DNA from: Deltaproteobacteria bacterium UBA1386
GTDB taxonomy: Bacteria; Desulfobacterota; Syntrophorhabdia; Syntrophorhabdales; Syntrophorhabdaceae
Direction: 5' to 3'
DNA length: 9,057 bases
Assembly (NCBI GenBank): GCA_002305765.1
Contig: DBQU01000005.1
Location: 1 to 9,057 of the forward strand
Below, piece by piece: positions 1 through 5,752 of this stretch (positions are counted from its first letter, which is position 1; each line of letters begins with the position of its first letter). The position numbers were made by a program, and so were the translations under genes. The notes below the pieces were generated by a model. That model was given only the letters and a program-made list of their open reading frames with translations. It was not told the DNA's origin and did no database searches.

Positions 1-42
1 AGTATGTCCATGCCCAACTACTCTGTTTATGGCTGTCTCCTT

Positions 43-60
43 TACTTCAGAAATGAAGTA
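43..60. repeat. Short perfect inverted repeat near the window edge
   Basis: TACTTCA and TGAAGTA form a 7-bp perfect stem around a GAAA loop. It lies about 100 bases beyond the last ankyrin gene and is not followed by a T-run on either strand, so I do not call it a terminator. Apart from this hairpin I see nothing convincing in positions 1-164: no gene start with a ribosome binding site and no intrinsic terminator for the ankyrin operon. Confidence 0.3.
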
Positions 61-164
61 TGCTATACAACAATAACATACCCGCCGCGCCTCTTCCCCC
101 GCATCTTTGGTTCTTCACCTTGTCCGGGGAAAGCGAAATCCGGTGGGTCTTTTATTATGGTTCC

Positions 165-848
165 CTACATGCCCACCGCACGAGTACCGGATCCCATGCA
201 GTATACTTCCATGAAGAGCTCCGGTGCATGTTCCCGGAAGAGATCGAGGATCTGCTCCCTCGTCTTCTGGTTACCGCCATGTCTTGTGTCCAGTCTCTCA
301 ATAGCCGTGAGGCCTCGGTTGTCGCGTGCCGTTAGATCAACCCCCCGGTCGATGAGAAAACGCACTGTGGCGACATGGTGCAGTTCACAGGCTTTGTGGA
401 TAGAATAATATCGCTCGGATTCCCATGCCACCGGGTTCTCCTGACCATATTGGAAAAGAAAGTCCGCTATTCCGCCATCGTCTCCGTCCTTCTCATGTTG
501 ATTGATGCACGACACGTCAAAGGCGGTGAGATCGCCGTGATCCCTGTTACTGGGATCCGCACCCGCTTCGAGGAGCAATAGCTTGACCATTTTGAGATTG
601 CGCGACCATGCTGCAGCATGCAAAGGTGTTTCATCACATGCATTCCTCGCGTTCACATCGGCGCCGTGGTCGAGGAGAAGGCGGACAAGGTCGATATTGC
701 CGCATTTGACCGCCTCATGGATCGGCGTCTCCTCTGAAAACTCTTCGCCGTTGGCATCCGCGCCGTGCTCCAGGAGGAGCCGGACGGTCTCAATATCATT
801 ATTTCTTGCGGCAGAGAGCAATGTCTGTTTTCGCGGATTTCGTTTCAT
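165..848 (-). CDS. Ankyrin-repeat protein, fourth gene of the tandem array
   Basis: A 227-residue protein made mostly of ankyrin repeats, a helix-turn-helix scaffold for protein binding; no catalytic domain is visible. Clear repeats run at about residues 7-38 (TVRLLLEHGADAN), 40-71 (LVRLLLDHGADVN) and 73-107. A divergent repeat carrying an acidic insertion (EKDGDDGG) follows, then another at about residues 146-177 (TVRFLIDRGVDLT). The C-terminus carries the array's shared tail as REQILDLFREHAPE, then MEVYC. Start choice: an in-frame GTG at 911 would overlap the upstream gene, but ATG at 848 has GGAGG (plus-strand CCTCC at 858-862) nine bases upstream, so 848 is preferred. It lies 38 bases after the upstream stop. 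There is no signal peptide or membrane segment, so it is probably cytoplasmic. Binding partner unknown. Confidence 0.85.
   Translation of the reverse strand: MKRNPRKQTLLSAARNNDIETVRLLLEHGADANGEEFSEETPIHEAVKCGNIDLVRLLLDHGADVNARNACDETPLHAAAWSRNLKMVKLLLLEAGADPSNRDHGDLTAFDVSCINQHEKDGDDGGIADFLFQYGQENPVAWESERYYSIHKACELHHVATVRFLIDRGVDLTARDNRGLTAIERLDTRHGGNQKTREQILDLFREHAPELFMEVYCMGSGTRAVGM
196..257 (-). repeat. Conserved ankyrin tail repeat, copy 4 (most diverged)
   Basis: DNA coding for the shared C-terminal tail. It contains the exact 19-base core CGGAAGAGATCGAGGATCT (plus-strand reading) at 235-253, which recurs at 942, 1751 and 2219. Outside the core this copy differs most from the others. Confidence 0.7.
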
Positions 849-886
849 CACATTGGCCCTCCTATTCCTATTCGCCCTGGATTCCC

Positions 887-1693
887 TCATGGCTGTGGTC
901 TCCGGCACCACACCTCCATCACCTGCTCCGGGGCGTACTGGCGGAAGAGATCGAGGATCTTCTCCCTGGCAGGGTGGGAATCAGGAAGAGCGATCACTTG
1001 ATCAAGCGGGGTTATGCCACCTCCGTCCGGGGCATTCGGGTCAGCTCCGGCGTCGAGGAGAATCTTGCATGTCAAAGGCAGATAATTCCCCATGGCCCAA
1101 TGTAGCGGGAACCGCCCGGTATTATCCTTCGCGTTCACATCCGCCCCGGTCTCCAACAACAGACGGACGAGGTCACCTGCGTCTGTTGCCGTAAAGTTGC
1201 TGCTTGCAAGATGGAGAGGCGTCACACTATTTCTGTCCCGGGCGTTCACATCGGCGCCTTTCCCGATCAAAAGCGTGGCGAGCCCCCTTCTGTCTTCCTT
1301 CACCTGTTCCTGTACGCCGGTGTTTGTACAGAGGTAGTGCAGGGGAGTCGACGCCTGCTGGTTTCGCGCCTCCACGTCCGCGCCGTGGTCGAGTAGGATG
1401 TGGGCGACCGGGAGATTCCCGGTATGACAGACCCAATGAAGCGCGGTGGTGCCTTCAAGTGAGGTCGAGTTCACGTCCGCGCCGAGCTCCAGTAGCAGGC
1501 GGACGATGGCGGGGCGGTTATGGGCACAGGCCGCGCGCAATGGGAACCTTGAACGCTCCCCCAGGTTCACATCCGCTCCCGCCGCCACCAGCGACCTGAT
1601 ACTTGCTTCATCCCCATCCTTCACGGCATACATGAAGGCCGGGAAAAGATGCACCGCCATCCTCTCCTGGTATTCAGTTCCCTTCTTCTTCAT
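887..1693 (-). CDS. Ankyrin-repeat protein, third gene of the tandem array
   Basis: At 268 residues this is the longest of the four ankyrin proteins, with about six repeats. Typical cores include IVRLLLELGADVN, VAHILLDHGADVE, LATLLIGKGADVN, LVRLLLETGADVN and KILLDAGADPN. Most repeat starts keep the TPLH or TALH turn (TALHWVC, TPLHYLC, TPLHLAS). Two repeats carry short insertions (VQEQVKEDRRG and FTATDAG). The protein ends with the family tail REKILDLFRQYAPE, then MEVWC. The start ATG at 1693 shares one base with the preceding gene's TAA stop (TAATG) and has GGGAG four bases upstream. An in-frame ATG at 1660 with AGGAG close by is an alternative. The one-base overlap suggests translational coupling. 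Likely a cytoplasmic protein-binding scaffold; target unknown. Confidence 0.87.
   Translation of the reverse strand: MKKKGTEYQERMAVHLFPAFMYAVKDGDEASIRSLVAAGADVNLGERSRFPLRAACAHNRPAIVRLLLELGADVNSTSLEGTTALHWVCHTGNLPVAHILLDHGADVEARNQQASTPLHYLCTNTGVQEQVKEDRRGLATLLIGKGADVNARDRNSVTPLHLASSNFTATDAGDLVRLLLETGADVNAKDNTGRFPLHWAMGNYLPLTCKILLDAGADPNAPDGGGITPLDQVIALPDSHPAREKILDLFRQYAPEQVMEVWCRRPQP
903..964 (-). repeat. Conserved ankyrin tail repeat, copy 3
   Basis: Tail-coding DNA of the third ankyrin gene, with the exact 19-base core at 942-960. The preceding GGGGCGTACTGG is nearly identical to copies 1 and 2, so conservation extends past the core. Confidence 0.7.
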
Positions 1694-2154
1694 TATGCTC
1701 CCGGGCCCGGTGAGCAGTACGCCTCCATCACCACCTCCGGGGCGTACTGTCGGAAGAGATCGAGGATCTCTTCACGCATGGGGTTAGTTGCCAGCGTAAA
1801 TTTTCTCACGTAATCCAATGCGGTCCACTCTCCCTCGTTTCGCGCACACGGATCCGCCCCGGCATCGAGGAGGAGGCGGACTATCTGCGCGTTCTGGAAG
1901 AGACAAGCCAGGTGGAGGGGAGTCTGATATCCCGTTCTGTCAGTGTTCTTCACATTCACGTCCGCCCCGGCTTTCAGCAAGAGCCGGACAACTTCCACAA
2001 AACGAAACTGGCATGCCCAATGGAGGGGGGTGTAACCGCCTGTGTCACGGTCGTTGACGTCCAAACCAGCTTCTATGAGCCTTTGAACGATCTCCGGGTT
2101 ACCCTCTTTGGAGGCTGTAATGATGTCTATATTGAGGATGCTGTCTTCTGTCAT
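1693..2154 (-). CDS. Ankyrin-repeat protein, second gene of the tandem array
   Basis: A 153-residue protein with about three ankyrin repeats: IVQRLIEAGLDVNDRD, then VVRLLLKAGADVN after TPLHWAC, then IVRLLLDAGADP after TPLHLAC. A capping segment (WTALDYVRKF) and the shared tail REEILDLFRQYAPE, then MEAYC, complete it. The start is the ATG at 2154, three bases after the upstream TAG. GAGGG about 12 bases upstream is only a modest ribosome binding site, so translation may depend on coupling. Its tail DNA matches that of the next gene at 58 of 62 positions, evidence of recent duplication or gene conversion. It is small enough to be little more than a repeat stack plus tail. Confidence 0.87.
   Translation of the reverse strand: MTEDSILNIDIITASKEGNPEIVQRLIEAGLDVNDRDTGGYTPLHWACQFRFVEVVRLLLKAGADVNVKNTDRTGYQTPLHLACLFQNAQIVRLLLDAGADPCARNEGEWTALDYVRKFTLATNPMREEILDLFRQYAPEVVMEAYCSPGPGA
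1712..1773 (-). repeat. Conserved ankyrin tail repeat, copy 2
   Basis: Aligned by hand against 2180-2241, this 62-base segment differs at four positions only. It includes the exact 19-base core at 1751-1769. Confidence 0.8.
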
Positions 2155-2157
2155 ACC

Positions 2158-2589
2158 CTAGCCTACCCTCAATTCCGGCGAGCAGTACGCCTCCATCACG
2201 GCCTCCGGAGCGTACTGGCGGAAGAGATCGAGGATCTCTTCCCGGGAGTGTTGGTCTATCGGCCACCGCAATATCTTGTCAAGAGCTGTCTCCTCAAGTG
2301 CATCCCTGATATTCACGTCCGCCCCGCGGTCGAGGAGGAGGCGGACGATGGCCGTATACCCCCGGGTACACGCCACATGGAGGGGAGTTTCTTCATCTTC
2401 ATTTAGCCCGTTAATGTCTGCCCCGGCATCGAGCAACAAACCGACAGCCTCAGGTTTTCTCAAACGAGAGGCACAATGGAGAGGCGTTTCCCCTTGGATC
2501 TCATCCCACTGGTTCACGTCTTCGCCCTGTTCTATAAGTGCACGGAGGTACGCGGTCGATGCAACTGAACATGCAGTAAAGATGGTCAT
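2158..2589 (-). CDS. Ankyrin-repeat protein, first gene of the tandem array
   Basis: A 143-residue protein with an opening half-repeat (YLRALIEQGEDVN) and two clear ankyrin repeats (TPLHCAS to VGLLLDAGADIN, and TPLHVAC to IVRLLLDRGADVNIRD). A cap (TALDKIL) and the shared tail REEILDLFRQYAPE, then MEAYC, follow. It is promoter-proximal in the four-gene minus-strand operon and is divergent from cca. The start is uncertain: ATG at 2589 has no visible Shine-Dalgarno, while an in-frame TTG at 2622 (11 more residues) has only an AGG nine bases upstream. I use the ATG. No signal peptide or membrane segment is seen. A protein-binding scaffold with unknown partner. Confidence 0.83.
   Translation of the reverse strand: MTIFTACSVASTAYLRALIEQGEDVNQWDEIQGETPLHCASRLRKPEAVGLLLDAGADINGLNEDEETPLHVACTRGYTAIVRLLLDRGADVNIRDALEETALDKILRWPIDQHSREEILDLFRQYAPEAVMEAYCSPELRVG
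2180..2241 (-). repeat. Conserved ankyrin tail repeat, copy 1
   Basis: Tail-coding DNA of the first ankyrin gene, 58/62 identical to 1712-1773 at a distance of 468 bases. The exact 19-base core is at 2219-2237. Confidence 0.8.
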
Positions 2590-2628
2590 ATTGAAGAAAT
2601 AGCATCTGGCAGGTGTGTTCAACCATTC

Positions 2629-2658
2629 TTGCCTATCTCTAGGCTGCTACTGTACAAT
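2629..2658 (+). promoter_or_regulatory. Candidate sigma70-type promoter for cca
   Basis: TTGCCT (2629-2634) and TACAAT (2653-2658) are separated by 18 bases and lie about 35 bases before the cca start. The -10 is overlapped by an imperfect palindrome, GCTACT (2646-2651), seven bases, AGTAAC (2659-2664), which could be an operator in this divergent region. Seen by eye only; the -35 match is 4 of 6. Confidence 0.4.
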
Positions 2659-2692
2659 AGTAACCACAAGACAGGTAACCAGGAAAGATGCC

Positions 2693-3949
2693 ATGCGCGA
2701 TCCGTCATATTTGACAGATTCATTGTCCACGATACCACCGGCATCAATGCCGGCACAGATACAAACCCTCACGGGGATCCTTAAGACGGACCTGGACAAG
2801 GTCTTCCTGGTGGGAGGGTGCGTCAGGGATATCCTCTCCGGGAGAGACCCGGAGGACATCGACCTGCTCGCGGTCCTGCCGCCGAAGAGGCTCCTCGACC
2901 TCGGGTTCACCTACGTGGACCCGAAAACGACGATACCTGTGTTCACGATGCACCGCGGGGACCTCGGGAAGATAGAGATCGCTTTGCCAAGGGGGAAGGA
3001 ATCCGGGCCCGGCGCCATGTCCGATGTCCGGGAAGACCTCCGCAGGAGGGACTTCACCATCAACGCAATGGCGTGCAGGCTCTCCACCGGGGAGCTCATC
3101 GATCCGTTCAACGGCCGCCGGGATCTGAAAGACAGGGTCATCCGGCACGTGTCGGAAGCCTTCGCGGAGGATCCCCTGCGGGTGTTCCGCGCGTTCAGAT
3201 TCGCCTGCAAGGGATTCACGATCGCCCCGGAGACCATGGACCTCATCCGTACCATGGACCCGGAGCTGCAGCACATCCCTCCCGAGCGCATCTACAACGA
3301 GATGATGAAGGCGATGGCCGAGGAACGTCCGGAGAGGTTCTTCATATACCTGGTGAAGAGCGGGGTGAGCAGGGACGTGTTCCGCGAGATCCACCGGATG
3401 CTCGACGTCGTGGCGGGCCCTCCCGAGTACCATCCGGAAGGCTCGACGTTCAACCACGCCGTCAACGTCCTCAAGTTCGTGGCTGGCAGGACCCGCTGCA
3501 GGTACACGCGCCTCGCCGCCTTTCTGCACGACATCGGAAAGGTCGAGACGCCGGAGAACGAGCTCCCGAGGCACATCGGCCACGAGAAGCGCGGGATAGA
3601 AGTGGTGCAGAGGTTCCTCAACAGGCTGAAGGGGGACAACAGGTGCAGGAAGGTCTGCACGGAGATAGCCAGGCACCACATGAAGGCGGAACGGTTCCGG
3701 CACATGAGACGGGGGAAGCAGATGCGCTTCGTCAACACGCTTCACAAGATGGACCTCATTGATCCCCTCCTCCATGTCGTGGAGGCGGATTACGGCAAGG
3801 ACATCTCCCCCGCGGTGGCCCCGTTCAGGGAGGTTGCCGGATACAATACAGCCGAGCTGGGGCTCAGCCCGGAGGATTTCGAGGGCAAGTCAGGCGAGCA
3901 GATCCAGGACTTGATACTTCAGAGGCAGCTGGAGAGGCTGGGAATTTGA
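2693..3949 (+). CDS. cca: CCA tRNA nucleotidyltransferase with HD domain
   Basis: Adds or repairs the 3'-terminal CCA of tRNAs from CTP and ATP in the cytoplasm. The 418-residue protein is close to the ~410 residues of E. coli CCA, and the domain order matches: a class II nucleotidyltransferase head, then neck/body, then HD domain. Visible motifs are GGCVRD (41-46), the metal-binding pair in EDIDL (D55, D57), RRRDFTINAMA (117-127), EDPLR (159-163) and PPERIYNE (197-203). HD residues include H255, H279-D280 in HDIGK, H297 in GHE and H328-H329. The stretch IPVFTMH followed by EIALPR also follows the E. coli enzyme. The start ATG at 2693 is chosen because AGGA sits eight to nine bases upstream; a GTG at 2615 would add 26 unlike residues. 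The HD domain probably gives phosphatase or phosphodiesterase activity, as in E. coli. A specialised A-adding or CC-adding enzyme is possible but less likely. Confidence 0.92.
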   Translation: MRDPSYLTDSLSTIPPASMPAQIQTLTGILKTDLDKVFLVGGCVRDILSGRDPEDIDLLAVLPPKRLLDLGFTYVDPKTTIPVFTMHRGDLGKIEIALPRGKESGPGAMSDVREDLRRRDFTINAMACRLSTGELIDPFNGRRDLKDRVIRHVSEAFAEDPLRVFRAFRFACKGFTIAPETMDLIRTMDPELQHIPPERIYNEMMKAMAEERPERFFIYLVKSGVSRDVFREIHRMLDVVAGPPEYHPEGSTFNHAVNVLKFVAGRTRCRYTRLAAFLHDIGKVETPENELPRHIGHEKRGIEVVQRFLNRLKGDNRCRKVCTEIARHHMKAERFRHMRRGKQMRFVNTLHKMDLIDPLLHVVEADYGKDISPAVAPFREVAGYNTAELGLSPEDFEGKSGEQIQDLILQRQLERLGI

Positions 3950-3981
3950 CTGCATGAGCATGGTACGGAGGTTGATGGCTT

Positions 3982-4023
3982 GTTGACAACTACGAATATG
4001 AGCAACGATATGTAGTTGTCAAC
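3982..4023. repeat. Perfect 12-bp inverted repeat with 18-base spacer
   Basis: GTTGACAACTAC (3982-3993) and GTAGTTGTCAAC (4012-4023) are exact reverse complements. Inside the spacer, ATAT at 3996-3999 can pair with ATAT at 4008-4011, leaving an eight-base loop. It lies 32 bases after the cca stop, between convergent genes, and covers the stop of the toxin remnant. No T-run follows on either strand, so it is not a classical intrinsic terminator. It could still act as a transcript-stabilising hairpin, a protein-binding site or a scar of a small mobile element. Each arm contains TTGACA facing inward. Confidence 0.75.
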
Positions 4024-4124
4024 TGGGCTGGGTGTGGAAGTTTGCGGGCTCGAAGATTGCGGGACCTGGCGTAAGCGACAAGTTCGGGGCTGAGACACTC
4101 GTCGATAAAGAATGTATTCCTCAA
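3990..4124 (-). pseudogene. Truncated DUF5615 (PIN-like) toxin remnant
   Basis: Directly after the DUF433 gene, a frame starting at TTG 4124 (overlapping the antitoxin's TGA in TTGA) reads MRNTFFIDECLSPELVAYAR, then SRNLRARKLPH, and stops at TAG 3990 after 44 codons. The FFIDECLSPELV block is the characteristic start of DUF5615 Mut7-C/PIN-like proteins, whose conserved early Asp (here D8) belongs to the nuclease site. Family members are usually about 100 residues or more, so roughly the C-terminal half or more, with the later acidic residues, is missing. The reading loses family resemblance close to the inverted repeat at 3982-4023, and cca ends just beyond, leaving no room for the rest. By family knowledge DUF433 and DUF5615 are adjacent antitoxin and toxin genes, which supports the call. 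It is probably inactive as a nuclease. A short functional peptide cannot be excluded. Confidence 0.68.
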
Positions 4125-4336
4125 AGCGGGCGACCCGCTCTGTCCCATTCAATAACCGCCTCCACACTGCCAACGGGGAGCGTCGGATAACCGAGAAAGA
4201 TCTCATATTTATCGCTCCCGGCCCGGATCTCGGCGAGGATGTTTCCTGCTGGAACACGAGTCCCCTCGATTACGGGCAGTCCCCCGAGGATTTCCGGGTC
4301 GGATACTATGCGCGGCCTTGTTTCGGCAAGGGTCAT
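4121..4336 (-). CDS. DUF433 family antitoxin-like protein
   Basis: A 71-residue protein matching the DUF433 pattern: an N-terminal PRIVSDPEILGGLPVIEGTR, then ILAEIRAG, then YPTLPVGSVEAVIEW. This family is a small helix-turn-helix-like fold that typically acts as the DNA-binding antitoxin of DUF433/DUF5615 type II toxin-antitoxin modules. The start ATG at 4336 is fixed by GGGAGG (plus-strand 4344-4349) seven bases upstream; longer in-frame readings to 4417 lack this support. The gene looks intact and full length, but the partner toxin that follows is truncated. It may therefore be an orphan that still represses its own promoter. It is divergent from the fic gene, with 190 bases between the starts. 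Confidence 0.82.
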   Translation of the reverse strand: MTLAETRPRIVSDPEILGGLPVIEGTRVPAGNILAEIRAGSDKYEIFLGYPTLPVGSVEAVIEWDRAGRPL

Positions 4337-4357
4337 TGGAACACCTCCCATCTGTCT

Positions 4358-4386
4358 ATAATGTATCACACGCTGATATATGGCAA
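4358..4386 (-). promoter_or_regulatory. Candidate promoter for the DUF433 gene
   Basis: On the minus strand, TTGCCA (4386-4381) and CATTAT (4363-4358) are separated by 17 bases. The expected transcript start, near 4351, would place the GGGAGG ribosome binding site almost at the 5' end, giving a very short leader. The -35 matches 5 of 6 and the -10 4 of 6. DUF433 antitoxins are expected to repress their own promoter, so an operator here is plausible but not identified. Confidence 0.45.
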
Positions 4387-4432
4387 TGTTTTCAAAATTC
4401 CTACGACGGCGAAACAACAGGTAACTTTTGCG

Positions 4433-4526
4433 TGCGGAGATTAATTGCCATATTCACCGCATATTTTGCGGATGACGTTGCTTTTGCGGAGAATATCGAT
4501 TATAATATCCGCATGAGGTGCGGAGA
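4433..4526 (+). promoter_or_regulatory. Cluster of five TGCGGA elements around the fic promoter
   Basis: TGCGGA occurs at 4433, 4467, 4485 and 4519 on the plus strand and inverted (TCCGCA) at 4508-4513. Three copies extend to TGCGGAGA (4433, 4485, 4519). The copy at 4485 and the inverted copy at 4508 form an imperfect 29-base palindrome that encloses the -10 box. The last copy abuts the fic start codon. This density is unlikely by chance and suggests a repressor operator array, perhaps bound by the Fic protein's own C-terminal winged helix (inference). Confidence 0.55.
4478..4506 (+). promoter_or_regulatory. Promoter of the fic / MNT-HEPN operon
   Basis: The consensus -10 TATAAT (4501-4506) is 17 bases after TTGCTT (4478-4483). 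The expected transcript start at about 4513 leaves a leader of about 14 bases carrying GAGGTG (4515-4520), the ribosome binding site for ATG 4527. The consensus -10 with a weak -35 and overlapping repeats fits a strong promoter held down by a repressor. Confidence 0.6.
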
Positions 4527-5717
4527 ATGACAACCTATGTTTATGATCTGCCGGATTGGCCGAACTTCCGTTGGGACCCGACCGTCTTAGCGTCCAAGCT
4601 GGCCAAGGTTCGATATAAGCAAGGTGAGCTTACCGGAAGGATGAAATGCCTTGGCTTTGGCCTGCGCGATGAAGCTGTTCTTCAAACGCTCACCCTGGAC
4701 GTGGCTAAATCGAGCGAGATCGAGGGCGTAAACCTGGACGTGGAACAGGTCCGGTCCTCTGTCGCACGGCATCTTGGGATGGATAGGGGAGGTTTGCCGC
4801 GCCCCTCGCGAGCTGTCGAGGGCGTCGTTTCGATGGCACTTGACGCCACTCAGAACTATGCTCAGCCTCTAACCAAGGAAAGGCTTTTTGCCTGGCATGC
4901 TTCTCTTTTCCCGACCGGGGAAAGCGACATGCATACGATCAGGACAGGCGCGTGGCGTGACGACAGGTCCGGACCAATGCAAGTTGTTTCCGGACGGATC
5001 GGCCGGGAACGGGTTCATTTTCAGGCGCCGGCAGCGGCACGCATAGAACCCGAAATGAAAGCATTCTTAGAGTGGTTCAACCATGACGACGGAAATGACC
5101 TCGTTCTGCGCTCGTGCGTCGCACACCTATGGTTTGTGACCATCCATCCTTTCGAAGACGGCAATGGGCGGATCGCCAGGGCCCTTATGGATATGTTTTT
5201 GGCACGATCTGAGAAAAGCACCCGGCGGTTCTACAGCATGTCTGCCCAGATAAGAGACGAGCGTCCTGAATACTATGCGGGCATCGAAGCTGCACAAAAA
5301 GGGACCCTGGATATTACAGCCCGATTGGACTGGTTTTTAGACACTCTCAATGCCGCTCTCGACAATGCCGGCAACACCCTCTCCCGCGTTCTCAGAAAGG
5401 CCGGTTTTTGGGAAAGATACGCCCAGGAACAGTTTAACCCCCGTCAGCAGATGGTTCTCAACAGGCTGTTGGATCATTTTGAGGGAAAGCTTACTGCCAC
5501 GAAATGGGCAAGACTAACAAAACGGTCTCCGGATACGGCGTTACGCGATATCACCGATCTGGTAGAGCGCGGCATTCTGGTCAAAGAACCTGGCGGTGGG
5601 AGAAGCACCAGTTATTCATTGAATTTTCAGGATCAATCGGAGAGCCAGGGAGAAGACCGGGGCCTGGGAGCCGGCGAGGACGCCGATGGGAATTTCTTCG
5701 GGTCGCCGGGACATTAG
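4527..5717 (+). CDS. Fic family AMP-transferase (DUF4172-Fic-winged helix)
   Basis: Fic proteins transfer AMP, or occasionally another phosphate-linked group, from a nucleotide to a hydroxyl side chain of a target protein. The 396-residue protein has three parts. An N-terminal DUF4172-like region (about 1-85) carries the inhibitory motif SSEIEG at 62-67, matching (S/T)xxxE(G/N), so it is a class II, self-inhibited enzyme. The Fic core (about 100-275) has the complete active-site loop HPFEDGNGRIAR at 207-218, with catalytic H207. A C-terminal winged helix at about 300-366 (LTATKWARLTKRSPDTALRDI, wing GGGRSTSY) probably binds DNA. The last ~30 residues are polar and look disordered. ATG 4527 is chosen over GTG 4518 because GAGGTG lies at the right distance. 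The next gene begins 35 bases after the stop on the same strand. All motif residues are present, so it is probably active once de-inhibited; target unknown. Confidence 0.9.
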   Translation: MTTYVYDLPDWPNFRWDPTVLASKLAKVRYKQGELTGRMKCLGFGLRDEAVLQTLTLDVAKSSEIEGVNLDVEQVRSSVARHLGMDRGGLPRPSRAVEGVVSMALDATQNYAQPLTKERLFAWHASLFPTGESDMHTIRTGAWRDDRSGPMQVVSGRIGRERVHFQAPAAARIEPEMKAFLEWFNHDDGNDLVLRSCVAHLWFVTIHPFEDGNGRIARALMDMFLARSEKSTRRFYSMSAQIRDERPEYYAGIEAAQKGTLDITARLDWFLDTLNAALDNAGNTLSRVLRKAGFWERYAQEQFNPRQQMVLNRLLDHFEGKLTATKWARLTKRSPDTALRDITDLVERGILVKEPGGGRSTSYSLNFQDQSESQGEDRGLGAGEDADGNFFGSPGH

Positions 5718-5752
5718 TCCCCGACTGCAGGCGATCCTGGCAGGGGTGGAGT

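Noticed and set aside
583..1194. Plus-strand open frames opposite the ankyrin genes
   Set aside because: They are low-complexity Arg/Ser/Pro-rich readings opposite clear ankyrin repeats, with no domain of their own.
2590..2692. Promoter for the ankyrin operon on the minus strand
   Set aside because: I looked for -35/-10 pairs in the divergent region and found none better than chance, so none is called although one must exist nearby.
2744..3775. A 343-codon open frame on the minus strand across cca
   Set aside because: It is a shadow frame of the GC-rich cca gene; the plus-strand protein carries all CCA-enzyme motifs, and the minus reading shows no domain.
3983..4022. TTGACA in each arm of the inverted repeat as -35 boxes
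   Set aside because: The matching -10 positions (CGATAT, CATATT) are weak, and either promoter would fire into the 3' end of a convergent gene; more likely a by-product of the palindrome.
3919..4257. A 112-codon minus-strand frame across the DUF433 gene
   Set aside because: It is out of frame with both DUF433 and the toxin remnant and resembles nothing.
5504..5752. N-terminal extension of the MNT-HEPN gene into fic
   Set aside because: It would overlap the conserved Fic winged helix in another frame, and the extension is Gly/Arg-rich without domain character.
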